Below, one piece after another: positions 27,411-36,141 of a stretch of 62,439 nt of DNA (positions within the stretch are counted from its first letter, which is position 1; the number at the start of each line of letters is the position of its first letter). The DNA comes from SIG435 sp045530725 (lineage in GTDB: Bacteria > Bacillota > Clostridia > UMGS1810), in assembly GCA_045530725.1 (NCBI GenBank), contig JAZSCT010000007.1:1-62439 (forward strand). Reading direction: 5' to 3'. The position numbers were made by a program, and so were the translations under genes. The notes below the pieces were generated by a model. That model saw nothing but the letters and a program-made list of their open reading frames with translations, was not told the DNA's origin and did no database searches.

Positions 27411-27818
27411 ATGAAAAAAATGATTGCATATCTTTTGCTGGCAGTTTCTGTCTGTGTTTTTTCATCCTGTGCCACATATGTGGATATTGACAAAAACAAA
27501 GATACAGAGCCTGATAATCCAAAAGAAGAAATAGTTACCCAGGAACAAAAGGAACAACCTATTAATCCGATGATTATACAGAAGGTAAGCGTCGATGAAG
27601 CCAGAAAAAAGGCAGAGAAGACCTATGGCGGAAAAGATGTAATGATCAGACTCAACGGTGAGTATGAGTCTGAGGGAATGCTATATTATGTGTTTGATTT
27701 CGGAACAGATATAGAAGGAATGTTTTATAAGGACTTTTCTGTGGTGGTAGATGCTCAGAGTGGTGAAATGTTTGAAGGGACATACGATAAGAAAACTAAG
27801 AAGATAGTGCGTTATTAA
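27411..27818 (+). CDS. small lipoprotein of unknown function
   Basis: A 135-residue protein with a lipoprotein signal (residues 1-20, lipobox FSSC with the Cys at about 20), an acidic linker rich in Lys, Glu and Asn, then a single PepSY-like beta-alpha module (VSVDEARKKAEKTYGGKDVM, FDFGTDIEGMFYKDFSVVVD, SGEMFEGTYDKKTKKI). It would sit on the outer face of the membrane. It starts 14 bases after the CDF gene with AAAGGAGG and is probably co-transcribed. The PepSY resemblance is suggestive only. Confidence 0.75.
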   Translation: MKKMIAYLLLAVSVCVFSSCATYVDIDKNKDTEPDNPKEEIVTQEQKEQPINPMIIQKVSVDEARKKAEKTYGGKDVMIRLNGEYESEGMLYYVFDFGTDIEGMFYKDFSVVVDAQSGEMFEGTYDKKTKKIVRY

Positions 27819-27860
27819 GATAAAAAGTACAAAAATAGATTAAAATTAAAAGTATTTGTA

Positions 27861-27888
27861 TTGACAAAGGTGCAAAATGTAATATAAT
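27861..27888 (+). promoter_or_regulatory. sigma-A-type promoter ahead of the isomerase remnant
   Basis: TTGACA (27,861-27,866), 16-bp spacer, TATAAT (27,883-27,888), about 50 bases upstream of the ATG of the remnant gene. Confidence 0.65.
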
Positions 27889-27937
27889 TTATACTATATA
27901 CAAAGGGATTTTTTAATTTTAAGGAGAGATAACAATT

Positions 27938-28072
27938 ATGCCTGATACATTCCATCGGTTCCTGGCAGGTCCTGAGGGTGCAGTAGTATCTGAAATTTCT
28001 ACAAAGGGCCAGGACGAATATGACATCTACACAGACAAGAGAATTGATCCTGCTGGAAAGAGACATGTGTGA
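27938..28072 (+). pseudogene. C-terminal remnant of a D-lyxose isomerase-like cupin with intact start signals
   Basis: An AAGGAGA site and ATG start a 44-residue frame: FHRFLAGPEGAVVSEISTKG, then QDEYDIYTDKRIDPAG. This is close to the C-terminus of D-lyxose/mannose-type cupin isomerases (H.F.AG.EGAVVSEFST..RDE.DI.TD). The rest of the roughly 225-residue enzyme is absent, but promoter, ribosome site, ATG, stop and terminator are all present. Intact members need metal ligands that lie mostly in the lost part, so no isomerase activity is expected. Confidence 0.6.
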
Positions 28073-28084
28073 TAAGTGACTTCG

Positions 28085-28116
28085 AAAAGAACCCTGAATT
28101 CAGGGTTCTTTTTTTG
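28085..28116 (+). terminator. rho-independent terminator
   Basis: Arms AAAGAACCCTGA / TCAGGGTTCTTT with T tract, directly after the isomerase remnant. Confidence 0.88.
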
Positions 28117-28146
28117 TGCTTTAATGATATTTTTTTGTATATTTGA

Positions 28147-28175
28147 TTGACAAGATTTATTTATTGTGATATTAT
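28147..28175 (+). promoter_or_regulatory. sigma-A-type promoter of carB
   Basis: TTGACA (28,147-28,152), 17-bp spacer, TATTAT (28,170-28,175), with the structured leader starting just downstream. Confidence 0.65.
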
Positions 28176-28185
28176 AGTTAAAAAT

Positions 28186-28290
28186 AATCTTTAAGGGCGA
28201 TACAGAGAGATCGGCAAGGTTTATATTGTGATATGACGGCTTTGTGATGCTTTGAGCATCTGTGCCGTATTTTTGAGTATGCCCTTTGGA
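28186..28290 (+). promoter_or_regulatory. carB leader: candidate PyrR-type attenuator
   Basis: The leader has a loop ACAGAGAGATCGGCAAGG that resembles the PyrR-binding loop (CCAGAGAGGCU.GCAAGG) of pyrimidine operons. It is followed by a hairpin ACGGC...GATGCT-TTG-AGCATC...GCCGT and five T residues (about 28,235-28,274), which looks like an intrinsic terminator. AAGGGC (28,193) can also pair with GCCCTT (28,280), giving an alternative fold. Since carB makes carbamoyl phosphate for pyrimidines and arginine, pyrimidine-controlled attenuation is a sensible reading. No pyrR gene lies in the window. Confidence 0.55.
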
Positions 28291-28313
28291 AATAATTTCA
28301 GGAGGGTATTTTT

Positions 28314-31300
28314 ATGGCAAAAAGAACAGATCTAAAGAAGATTTTGATTATAGGTTCAGGTCCTATCGTTATCGGTCAGGCTGCTGAATTTGACTATGCA
28401 GGCACTCAGGCTTGTCTTGCTCTTAAGGAAGAAGGCTATGAAGTGGTTTTATGTAACTCCAACCCTGCAACAATTATGACAGATACAACTATTGCAGACA
28501 AAGTATATATGGAGCCACTCACACTTGAGTATGTGGCAAAGATTTTACGGCACGAGAGACCTGATGCGATTGTTCCGGGTATCGGAGGACAGACAGGTCT
28601 TAATCTTGCAATGCAGCTTGAAAAGAAGGGCATACTCAAAGAATGTGGAGTAGAACTTCTCGGTACAAGCAGCGAAAGTATCGAAAGAGCCGAAGACAGA
28701 GAAATGTTCAAAGAACTTTGTCAGTCTATCGGAGAGCCAACTATTCCTTCTGAAATAACATACAGTCTGGAAGAAGCAAAAGAAGCCGCAAAGAGAATCG
28801 GTTATCCTGTAGTGCTTCGTCCTGCATTTACACTTGGCGGTACAGGTGGCGGTTTTGCCAATGATGAAGAAGAACTTATCGAAGTCGGTACAAACGCATT
28901 CAAACTTTCTCCTGTACATCAGGTGCTTATCGAAAAGAGCGTAAGAGGATACAAGGAAATCGAGTTTGAAGTAATGCGTGACTCAAACGACCACGCTATC
29001 ACCATATGCGGTATGGAAAATATCGACCCTGTTGGTGTTCATACAGGTGACTCACTTGTTGTTGCGCCAATTCTTACACTTAATGACAAAGACCTTAAGA
29101 TGCTCAATGACAGTGCAATCAAACTTATCAAAGAACTTAAGATTGAAGGTGGTTGTAATGTCCAGTTTGCACTTAATCCACACTCAAGTGAATACTATCT
29201 TATAGAAGTAAACCCACGTGTATCACGTTCATCTGCACTTGCTTCCAAGGCATCAGGATATCCTATCGCAAGAGTAACAGCAAAGATTGCTGTAGGTATG
29301 GCACTGGAGGATATTACTATTGCAAACACTACTGCAGCATTTGAACCACGTCTTGATTATGTGGTAGCGAAACTTCCAAGATTCCCCTTTGACAAATTTA
29401 CATCTGCACCAAACACACTTGGTACACAGATGAAGGCTACAGGCGAAGTAATGGGTATCGGTTCCACATTGGAAGAATGTCTCTTAAAGTCTGTACGTTC
29501 ACTTGAAGTAGGAGCATGTCACTTCCATCTTCCGAAATTTGACGGCAAAACAAAAGAAGAACTTGTGGAATATATCAGAGAGTTCAAGGATGACACAGTA
29601 TTTGCAGTATGCGAACTCATAAGACAGGGAATGAGTATAGATGAACTTCATGACATTACAAAAATTACTCCGTATTTCCTTGAATGTTTTAAGAAAATAG
29701 TTGATTTTGAAAAGGTAATCAAAGATAACAAAAATGACAAAGAAATCCTGAAAAAAGCAAAAGTAATGGGCTTTGGCGATAAGTTCATTTCTCAACTTTG
29801 GGGAATAAGTGAATTAGATGTATTCAATATGAGAAAAGAAATGAATCTTTTCCCTAATTTTAAAATGGTTGACACCTGTCACACAAATGCATATATCCCA
29901 TATTTCTATTCATCATATCAGGGAGAAAATGTATCCAGACTTTCTGACAAAAAGAAACTTATCGTTCTTGGTGCAGGGCCTATCCGTATCGGTCAGGGTG
30001 TTGAATTTGACTATTCAACAGTTCACGCCGTATCAACTATCAAGAAATCAGGCTATGAAGCAATTATCATAAATAACAATCCTAAAACAGTTTCTACAGA
30101 CTATACAACTGCAGACAAACTGTATTTTGAACCTCTTACAACAGAGGATGTTATGAATATCATTGAGTTTGAAAAGCCCGACGGTGTAATAGCATCTCTC
30201 GGTGGTCAGACTGCTATCAATCTTGCTCAGCCTTTATATGACAGAAATGTAAAACTGGTTGGAACAGACTGTCAGGCTATTGAAAGAGCAGAAAACAGAG
30301 ACAGTTTCGAAAAGATTCTTGAAGAACTTAATATCCCTCAGCCAAAAGGAAAAGCCGTTACAAAAATCGAAGACGGTGTAAATGCGGCAAGAGAAATCGG
30401 ATACCCCGTACTTGTACGTCCAAGTTTTGTTCTGGGCGGACGTGCTATGCAGATAGTAGGCAATGAAGAACAACTTCGTCACTATCTTAAGACAGCCGTT
30501 GAAATTGATGAAGACAAGCCTGTATTGGTTGATAAATACATTCAGGGTAAAGAAGTGGAAGTAGATGCAATCTGTGATGGTATAGATGTATTTGTACCGG
30601 GTATTATGGAACTTGTAGAGAGAACAGGTGTTCACTCAGGTGACTCCATTAGCGTGTATCCATCATTCAGTATCTCTGATAAGGTAAAAGGCACAATCCT
30701 TGGCTATGCCAAGAAACTTGGTCTTGGTATCGGTATAATAGGTCTTTACAATATACAGTTTATTGTTGATGAAAATGAAGATGTATATATCATCGAAGTT
30801 AATCCACGTTCATCAAGAACAGTTCCATTCCTTTCAAAGGCAACAGGATATTCACTTGCGGATATTGCCACAGAAGTAATTATGGGCAAATCTCTCAAAG
30901 AGCAGGGAATATTCGGCATATATCCTGAAGAAAAGAAGAGATATTATGTAAAAGTTCCTGTATTCTCATCAAACAAGATCAAGGGACTTGATGCATATCT
31001 TTCTCCTGAAATGAAGTCAACAGGCGAAGCAATCGGCTATGATGACAAGTTCAATCGGGCTATGTATAAGGCACTTCAGGCAGGTGGAATGCACCTTCAG
31101 AATTATGGTACAGTATTCGCTACCATTGCTGACAAGGATAAGGAAGAGGCACTCCCTCTCATCAGAAGATTCTACGAACTTGGCTTCAATATTGAGGCTA
31201 CATCAGGCACAGCCAAATTCTTAAGAGAACACGGCATCCGTACTCATGTATATGCAAAGATCGACGAAGGCAGCGAAGAAATCCTCGATGCATTGAGACA

Positions 31301-31487
31301 GGGACATATTGCTTATGTTATCAATACAAAGGATGTGGGATCTACAAGTCAGTTGAGCGACGGATATCAGATAAGAAGAGTTGCTACCGAAAACAACATC
31401 ACAATATTTACAGCACTTGATACTGTAAATGTACTTCTTGATGTATTGGAAGAAACAACACTTACAATTTCTACTATAGATTCATAA
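28314..31487 (+). CDS. carB: carbamoyl-phosphate synthase large subunit
   Basis: Makes carbamoyl phosphate from bicarbonate, ammonia and two ATP. The 1057-residue protein has the two homologous ATP-grasp halves: KKILIIGSGPIVIGQAAEFD starts the first and LGAGPIRIGQGVEFD the second, with PVVLRPAFTLGGTGGG and PVLVRPSFVLGGRAM as the glycine loops, and an MGS-like allosteric domain at the end (GFNIEATSGTAKFLREHGI). Length is normal. The small subunit gene carA is not adjacent; it must be elsewhere. Leader and promoter are given separately. Confidence 0.97.
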   Translation: MAKRTDLKKILIIGSGPIVIGQAAEFDYAGTQACLALKEEGYEVVLCNSNPATIMTDTTIADKVYMEPLTLEYVAKILRHERPDAIVPGIGGQTGLNLAMQLEKKGILKECGVELLGTSSESIERAEDREMFKELCQSIGEPTIPSEITYSLEEAKEAAKRIGYPVVLRPAFTLGGTGGGFANDEEELIEVGTNAFKLSPVHQVLIEKSVRGYKEIEFEVMRDSNDHAITICGMENIDPVGVHTGDSLVVAPILTLNDKDLKMLNDSAIKLIKELKIEGGCNVQFALNPHSSEYYLIEVNPRVSRSSALASKASGYPIARVTAKIAVGMALEDITIANTTAAFEPRLDYVVAKLPRFPFDKFTSAPNTLGTQMKATGEVMGIGSTLEECLLKSVRSLEVGACHFHLPKFDGKTKEELVEYIREFKDDTVFAVCELIRQGMSIDELHDITKITPYFLECFKKIVDFEKVIKDNKNDKEILKKAKVMGFGDKFISQLWGISELDVFNMRKEMNLFPNFKMVDTCHTNAYIPYFYSSYQGENVSRLSDKKKLIVLGAGPIRIGQGVEFDYSTVHAVSTIKKSGYEAIIINNNPKTVSTDYTTADKLYFEPLTTEDVMNIIEFEKPDGVIASLGGQTAINLAQPLYDRNVKLVGTDCQAIERAENRDSFEKILEELNIPQPKGKAVTKIEDGVNAAREIGYPVLVRPSFVLGGRAMQIVGNEEQLRHYLKTAVEIDEDKPVLVDKYIQGKEVEVDAICDGIDVFVPGIMELVERTGVHSGDSISVYPSFSISDKVKGTILGYAKKLGLGIGIIGLYNIQFIVDENEDVYIIEVNPRSSRTVPFLSKATGYSLADIATEVIMGKSLKEQGIFGIYPEEKKRYYVKVPVFSSNKIKGLDAYLSPEMKSTGEAIGYDDKFNRAMYKALQAGGMHLQNYGTVFATIADKDKEEALPLIRRFYELGFNIEATSGTAKFLREHGIRTHVYAKIDEGSEEILDALRQGHIAYVINTKDVGSTSQLSDGYQIRRVATENNITIFTALDTVNVLLDVLEETTLTISTIDS

Positions 31488-31510
31488 AAACTATCAAAAT
31501 ATGTTATTAT

Positions 31511-31548
31511 AAGGGAAATATTACATTTTGTGTAATATTTCCTTCTTT
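31511..31548 (+). terminator. rho-independent terminator of carB
   Basis: Perfect 15-bp arms (AAGGGAAATATTACA / TGTAATATTTCCTT) with a 5-base loop and a T-rich tail. Confidence 0.85.
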
Positions 31549-31621
31549 TTTGTGAAAATATAATAAAATAGCAATATAAATGTTGACAATATTGATAAGT
31601 TGTAATATCATATACTAAGAT

Positions 31622-31752
31622 GATGATCTTTGGGGAGAGTGTAATTCTCTACCGGCGGTAAAGTCCGCGAGCCTTATGGCATGATCCGGTGAGCAAACCA
31701 CAGCAATTCCGGAACCGACAGTTATAGTCTGGATGGGAAAAGATGTGTATCA
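31622..31752 (+). promoter_or_regulatory. FMN riboswitch (RFN element)
   Basis: All the hallmark segments occur in order: GGGGAGAGTGTAATTCTCTACCGGCGGTA, AGTCCGCGAGCC, GATCCGGTGAG, ATTCCGGAACCGACAG, AGTCTGGATGGGA (each shorter than the whole element), closed by a GATCTT/AAGATG-type basal stem. It senses FMN and switches off the riboflavin importer gene downstream, most likely through the terminator that follows. Confidence 0.95.
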
Positions 31753-31768
31753 TTTTGTCTTAAATTAT

Positions 31769-31805
31769 AAACCGCCCAAGGTTATTTCGGGCGGTTTTTT
31801 TATTT
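31769..31805 (+). terminator. riboswitch expression-platform terminator
   Basis: Arms AAACCGCCC / GGGCGGTTT followed by seven or more T residues, between the FMN aptamer and the ribU ribosome site. It is the likely off state of the riboswitch. Confidence 0.85.
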
Positions 31806-31819
31806 TTGAAAGGAATATT

Positions 31820-32380
31820 ATGATTATGAAACTTAAGGAACAATTCAGTACAAAAAATCTTGCAATCCTGGGTATGCTTGCTGCTATGGCGTATATTGTC
31901 ACGGTATTTGTAAGGATTCCCCTTATGCCTGCGACACCATTTCTGAATTATGATATCAAGGATGTAATCATAGCCATCGGAGGATTTCTTTTTGGCCCTG
32001 TATCGGCTTTGATTCTTTCGGTGGCAGTTTCTCTTCTTGAATTTATTACTGTGTCTGATACTGGAATTATCGGCCTCATAATGAATATACTATCTACGTT
32101 GTCTTTTGTAATTCCTGCATCTCTGATGTATAGTATCAGAAGAAAGAAATCCTTTGCAGTAACAGGTCTTATTATAGGTGTTTTATTTATGACAGGTATG
32201 ATGGTTCTGTGGAATTATTTCATCACACCATTGTATATGAAAATTTCCCGTGAAGCAGTTTGTGCGATGCTTCCTACAGTCTTTCTGCCATTTAATCTTA
32301 TCAAGGGGACGCTCAATGCCATATTTACAATAATTATATACAAACCGCTTGTGAAGGCATTCAGGGCTATCAGATTATAA
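31820..32380 (+). CDS. ribU: riboflavin ECF transporter substrate-binding protein
   Basis: A 186-residue integral membrane protein with about six helices. The segments LAILGMLAAMAYIVTVFVRI, FLNYDIKDVIIAIGGFLFGP and LGVLFMTGMMVLWNYFITP-like GVLFMTGMMVLWNYFITPLY are typical of RibU, the S component that works with the general EcfA/A'/T module encoded elsewhere. The start was taken as the ATG after AAAGGAA; the frame is open further upstream through the riboswitch terminator. Control by the FMN riboswitch supports the substrate assignment. Confidence 0.92.
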   Translation: MIMKLKEQFSTKNLAILGMLAAMAYIVTVFVRIPLMPATPFLNYDIKDVIIAIGGFLFGPVSALILSVAVSLLEFITVSDTGIIGLIMNILSTLSFVIPASLMYSIRRKKSFAVTGLIIGVLFMTGMMVLWNYFITPLYMKISREAVCAMLPTVFLPFNLIKGTLNAIFTIIIYKPLVKAFRAIRL

Positions 32381-32390
32381 ATACAAATAT

Positions 32391-32425
32391 AAAAAAGATG
32401 TTGGAATTTCCAACATCTTTTTGTG
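32391..32425. terminator. bidirectional rho-independent terminator
   Basis: Arms AAAAAGATGTTGGA / TCCAACATCTTTTT with a 3-base loop between ribU and the convergent Wzz-like gene. Confidence 0.87.
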
Positions 32426-32430
32426 TAATG

Positions 32431-33141
32431 TCATGCAGTCAGTTTTTCCGTTTCTTCTTCAATTACAGAAGGTACTTCTGCAAGTATGTAGAGTCCGTAT
32501 TGTGTAAGATCGGAAGAACTTTTGATTCTTGAATCTGTGAATTCAATGAGAAGAATGATTGCTGCAGAAATGATGAATCCTATTATTGCACCGATGATAC
32601 CCTTCTTTGTAGCGCCTTTGCTTGTAGGAGTGGTGGAGTATGTTGCATGGTCGATAGTCTTGATGCTTCCACCTGCTACAATCCATTCCACTTCATCAGT
32701 AGCACATGAAAGGAATGTTTCTATAAGTATGTATGCTGTACGAGGATCAGGAGCAGTAACTGATACTTCAAGAACGTTTGTTTCATTTTTCTGTTCCATT
32801 CTTACCATACTCTTTAAGTATCCTGCAGAGAAATTAAGTCCCGATACATTCTTCACTCTTGTATAGAATCTGTCTGTTCCAAGGATTTCTATACATGTTT
32901 TAAGCATTTCCTGGCTGGTGAGAAGGTTGTTAAGACTTACTTCAGATGAATCCTGAAACAGGGAATTGTTTGCTTTTGTATTACTTACATACAACGAAGC
33001 ATTTGTGCGATATACAGGAGCAACAAAAAGTTTTGTATGCCCGTAAAATATAACCGCAATGAGAAACATTGAAATAAGAATTATCCACCATTTTTTCAGT
33101 AGTGCAATAGATATATCAACTATATTGAATTTTTCTTCCAA
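32431..33141 (-). CDS. Wzz/YveK-type polysaccharide chain-length or co-polymerase membrane protein
   Basis: A 236-residue protein with two membrane helices (about residues 17-36 and 176-198) that frame an extracellular Wzz domain. FNIVDISIALLKKWWIIL at the start and YSTTPTSKGATKKGIIGAII before the second helix are typical of the tyrosine-kinase modulator (CpsC/YveK) type. No kinase (CpsD/YwqD) or polysaccharide genes lie next to it, which is unusual. The C-terminal cytoplasmic tail (LAEVPSVIEEETEKLTA) is where a kinase partner would bind. Confidence 0.82.
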   Translation of the reverse strand: MEEKFNIVDISIALLKKWWIILISMFLIAVIFYGHTKLFVAPVYRTNASLYVSNTKANNSLFQDSSEVSLNNLLTSQEMLKTCIEILGTDRFYTRVKNVSGLNFSAGYLKSMVRMEQKNETNVLEVSVTAPDPRTAYILIETFLSCATDEVEWIVAGGSIKTIDHATYSTTPTSKGATKKGIIGAIIGFIISAAIILLIEFTDSRIKSSSDLTQYGLYILAEVPSVIEEETEKLTA

Positions 33142-33327
33142 GCAAATCCTCTCCTTTGTAAGAAATAATGTGCTTTATTATGATCACGAATATTATAACA
33201 CAAGAAACCTTAAATGTCCATACCAAAATTTGAATATAATTATTTTCAAATGTTGACTTTTGGATATGAGAGGGTTATACTTAGTATGATGATTTGTTTC
33301 ATTCAATCCGAAAAGAGATGACATTAT

Positions 33328-34680
33328 ATGTTTAAGAAAAAATACAGAAAAGATCTTATAAAAAGTGCTCTTAATATGGCAGTTCCTGCTATGGTAGAGT
33401 CTTTTTTTATTGCTTTTGCAGGGCTTGTGGATTCATATATGGTAAGTACATTAGGCTCTTCGGCGGTGGCATCTGTAGGTCTTACCACACAACCAAAATT
33501 TCTTGGGCTTGCAGTATTTTTGGCTATTAATGTTTCGTTATCCGCCCTTGTTGCAAGAAGATACGGAGAAAGGGACAGAAGGGGAGCGAACGGAGTACTT
33601 TCAACTGCAATTATCCTTATACTGATTCTTACAGCCATTATTACATTTATTACACTCAGATTTGCTTCGCCGATTCTCAGATTCTGCGGCACTACAAATG
33701 AAACTCACCATATGGCTGTGGCGTATTACAGGATAATAATGGGTGGGACAATCTTTACAAGTCTTCAGATGGGTATAAATTCTGCACAACGAGGGGCAGG
33801 AAACACCCGTATTACTATGGTGACAAATATCACTTCAAATGTTGTGAACGTAATTTTCAACTACATTCTTATCAACGGTAAATTAGGATTCCCTGCACTT
33901 GGAATTCAGGGTGCGGCACTTGCAACAGTCCTGGGAAATGTAGTGGCGATGATAATGAGTATTATATCTGTGTTAAAGAAGGACTGCTTTGTAAGTATCA
34001 TATATATCATAAAAGAAAAAGTCAGACCGGGAATAAAATATCTTAAAAACATAATACATGTAGGATACAGCGTATTTTTTGAACAGATGCTTATGAGACT
34101 CGGCTTTATGGCAACTGCGCTGATGGCGGCAAATCAGGGAAACTATGCAATGGCAGCCCATCAGGTGGGAATGAATATAATGGGGCTTTCCTTTTCTTTC
34201 GGCGATGGACTTCAGCACGCTGCAGTAGCCCTTATAGGCAGAAGCCTGGGTGAAGGGGATAAAGAAAAGGCTAAAGAATACGGCGCCACATGTCAGATGA
34301 TAGGCGGAGTTATATCTGTTGTTTTGTCTGTTACATATTTCTTCGGAGCAAAATGGCTTATGAATCTTTTCTTCAAAGAAGAAGAAATTGTAAGTCTTGG
34401 TGTATCCATTATGTACACCATTATTATCACGGTACTTTTCCAGATACGACAGATTGTATATACAGGTTCACTTCGCGGAGCAGGTGATACATTCTACACC
34501 GCGGTAAGTGCTGCAGTAAGTGTTACGGTCATCAGAACTGTGTTCTCATATCTATTTACCTATGTGTTCGGATGGGGCATTGTAGGTGTGTGGATGGGAG
34601 TCATTGCCGACCAGATGACAAGGTTTATTTTGTGCGGTATAAGGTTTAAGAAAGGCGACTGGGTAAATATAAAAATTTAA
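33328..34680 (+). CDS. MATE-family multidrug/metabolite efflux transporter
   Basis: A 450-residue, twelve-helix membrane protein of two similar halves. LNMAVPAMVESFFIAFAGLV, DSYMVSTLGSSAVASVGLT and the second-half equivalents (GYSVFFEQMLMRLGFMATAL, MAAHQVGMNIMGLSFSFGDG) are typical. Such pumps exchange Na+ or H+ for cationic compounds; the substrate cannot be read from sequence. A promoter-like TTGACT...TATACT lies about 60 bases upstream. Confidence 0.93.
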   Translation: MFKKKYRKDLIKSALNMAVPAMVESFFIAFAGLVDSYMVSTLGSSAVASVGLTTQPKFLGLAVFLAINVSLSALVARRYGERDRRGANGVLSTAIILILILTAIITFITLRFASPILRFCGTTNETHHMAVAYYRIIMGGTIFTSLQMGINSAQRGAGNTRITMVTNITSNVVNVIFNYILINGKLGFPALGIQGAALATVLGNVVAMIMSIISVLKKDCFVSIIYIIKEKVRPGIKYLKNIIHVGYSVFFEQMLMRLGFMATALMAANQGNYAMAAHQVGMNIMGLSFSFGDGLQHAAVALIGRSLGEGDKEKAKEYGATCQMIGGVISVVLSVTYFFGAKWLMNLFFKEEEIVSLGVSIMYTIIITVLFQIRQIVYTGSLRGAGDTFYTAVSAAVSVTVIRTVFSYLFTYVFGWGIVGVWMGVIADQMTRFILCGIRFKKGDWVNIKI

Positions 34681-34784
34681 AATTTTTAAAATTGACATTT
34701 GAAATTCCAGAAATTATGTGTTAAAATATACATATATGGTAAGATGTGTATGTAATTTAGATAATACAAAAAGGGGGATCAGAT

Positions 34785-35300
34785 GTGGAGTTTAAGTTCA
34801 AAGTCGGTGAATATGTAAGGTATTGCATCAACGGGGTATGTCTTATAGAAGATATTCGCATGATGGATGTTCTTGGAGACGGAAACGAAAAGATGTTTTA
34901 TGTTTTGAGTCCCACTTCCCGTCAGTCATCAACTATTTGTGTGCCTGCTGATAATGTTACTCTTACCGATAAAATGGAAGTACTTATTGCAAAAGAAGAT
35001 ATAGACAGTCTTATTGACAAAATGAAATATAATGAACTTGAATGGATAGATGATAAGAAAAAAAGATCAGAATGTTTCAAAAATATCATCAAAAAGTGTG
35101 ACCGACAAAGTCTTTTGTCACTTATAGACTGCCTTCACAGAAGAAGAGGTATTTTGCTTGAAAGCGGTAAGAACCTTTCTTCAGGAGATGAGACCGTACT
35201 AAGTCAGGCAGAGTCAGTTATAGAGAATGAGTTTTCTTTTGTGCTTGGCATAGAAAGGGAATCCGTCAGAGATTATGTGAAAGATAAAATGAACAAATAA
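34785..35300 (+). CDS. CarD/CdnL-family RNA polymerase-binding regulator
   Basis: A 171-residue cytoplasmic protein. Residues 1-60 form a CarD/TRCF RNA polymerase-interaction domain (FKVGEYVRYCINGVCLIEDI, YVLSPTSRQSSTICVPADN) and the rest is helical and charged, as in CdnL (LIDKMKYNELEWIDDKKKR, LLSQAESVIENEFSFVLGI-like LSQAESVIENEF). These proteins bind the RNA polymerase beta subunit and adjust promoter opening. GTG is the start, 7 bases after AAGGGGG; an ATG two bases earlier is out of frame. Confidence 0.82.
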   Translation: MEFKFKVGEYVRYCINGVCLIEDIRMMDVLGDGNEKMFYVLSPTSRQSSTICVPADNVTLTDKMEVLIAKEDIDSLIDKMKYNELEWIDDKKKRSECFKNIIKKCDRQSLLSLIDCLHRRRGILLESGKNLSSGDETVLSQAESVIENEFSFVLGIERESVRDYVKDKMNK

Positions 35301-35310
35301 TAAGTCATAC

Positions 35311-35350
35311 AAATACCTTCCGTCTTTTGCAGACGGAAGGGTATTTTTTG
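35311..35350 (+). terminator. rho-independent terminator
   Basis: Arms AAATACCTTCCGTCT / AGACGGAAGGGTATTT with a short loop and six T residues after the CarD-like gene. Confidence 0.87.
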
Positions 35351-35425
35351 TGAGGAGGTACTTTCTTGACAACTTATGTTAAGTAGAGTATAATACACAT
35401 TAATATTTACAATAAGGTGATAGTT

Positions 35426-36085
35426 ATGGACAAAAAATATAAAATAAAAGATGTACCCAAAGGACAGAAACTAAGATTCTTTTTTGATTACAATTTTCTT
35501 CCCATTGTGGGGATAATATTTGGGATTATTCTTGTGGTTTTTATGACAAAGTTCTTTTTCTTTGCACCAGAGGAAGATTATGGCGTGATACTTGTAAATA
35601 CAGATTCAGAAGAATATCTAATAAATCAGTTTCACGTGGAAATCAGCCAGAGACTTGATGAAGTGATAGGGGACGTAAACGGTGACGGGAAAAGCAATTA
35701 CACCATATCATATTCAAATATAAATGAAGACACATCTATGACAGACCCTGAGTATTACGGTGCTCAACTTGATAAATACTATGCAGAAGTAACCAATGGT
35801 AAATCCCTTATTCTTATAGGGGATGAAGAGGTATTTAGTAAATCATATATCGGAGAGAAACTTTGTGCTTTAAACGAAGAACTGGGACTGGAAAGTTTAA
35901 GCGTTGACGAAAAATATGTGAAGATTCCTCTTAAAAATATCTCATCAATGAAGGATCTAAGGTTTGCAGACAGGCTCTATCTTTCTATACGCACAAAAGA
36001 GGATATAAACCTGGATAATGACAAAAGATTGGAAAATTACGAAAACAATCTTAAGGCATTTAAGAAAATACTCGATATTGAATAA
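35426..36085 (+). CDS. single-pass membrane protein of unknown function
   Basis: A 219-residue protein I do not recognise. A basic cytoplasmic N-terminus (about 25 residues) leads into one membrane helix (LPIVGIIFGIILVVFMTKFF), then an extracellular domain of about 170 residues. That domain contains DVNGDGKSNYTI, which has the spacing of a dockerin/EF-type calcium loop, and ends in a helix. The ATG at 35,426 follows AAGGTG; an in-frame GTG at 35,417 overlaps that site. It has terminators on both sides and so is a single-gene unit. Confidence 0.75.
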   Translation: MDKKYKIKDVPKGQKLRFFFDYNFLPIVGIIFGIILVVFMTKFFFFAPEEDYGVILVNTDSEEYLINQFHVEISQRLDEVIGDVNGDGKSNYTISYSNINEDTSMTDPEYYGAQLDKYYAEVTNGKSLILIGDEEVFSKSYIGEKLCALNEELGLESLSVDEKYVKIPLKNISSMKDLRFADRLYLSIRTKEDINLDNDKRLENYENNLKAFKKILDIE

Positions 36086-36120
36086 AAAAGCAGAAACGAA
36101 TCCGTTTCTGCTCTTTTATT
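36086..36120. terminator. rho-independent terminator
   Basis: Arms AAAAGCAGAAACG / CGTTTCTGCTCTTTT between the membrane protein gene and the convergent propeller gene. Confidence 0.82.
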
Positions 36121-36141
36121 GGTTATAATTTAAGATATTTC

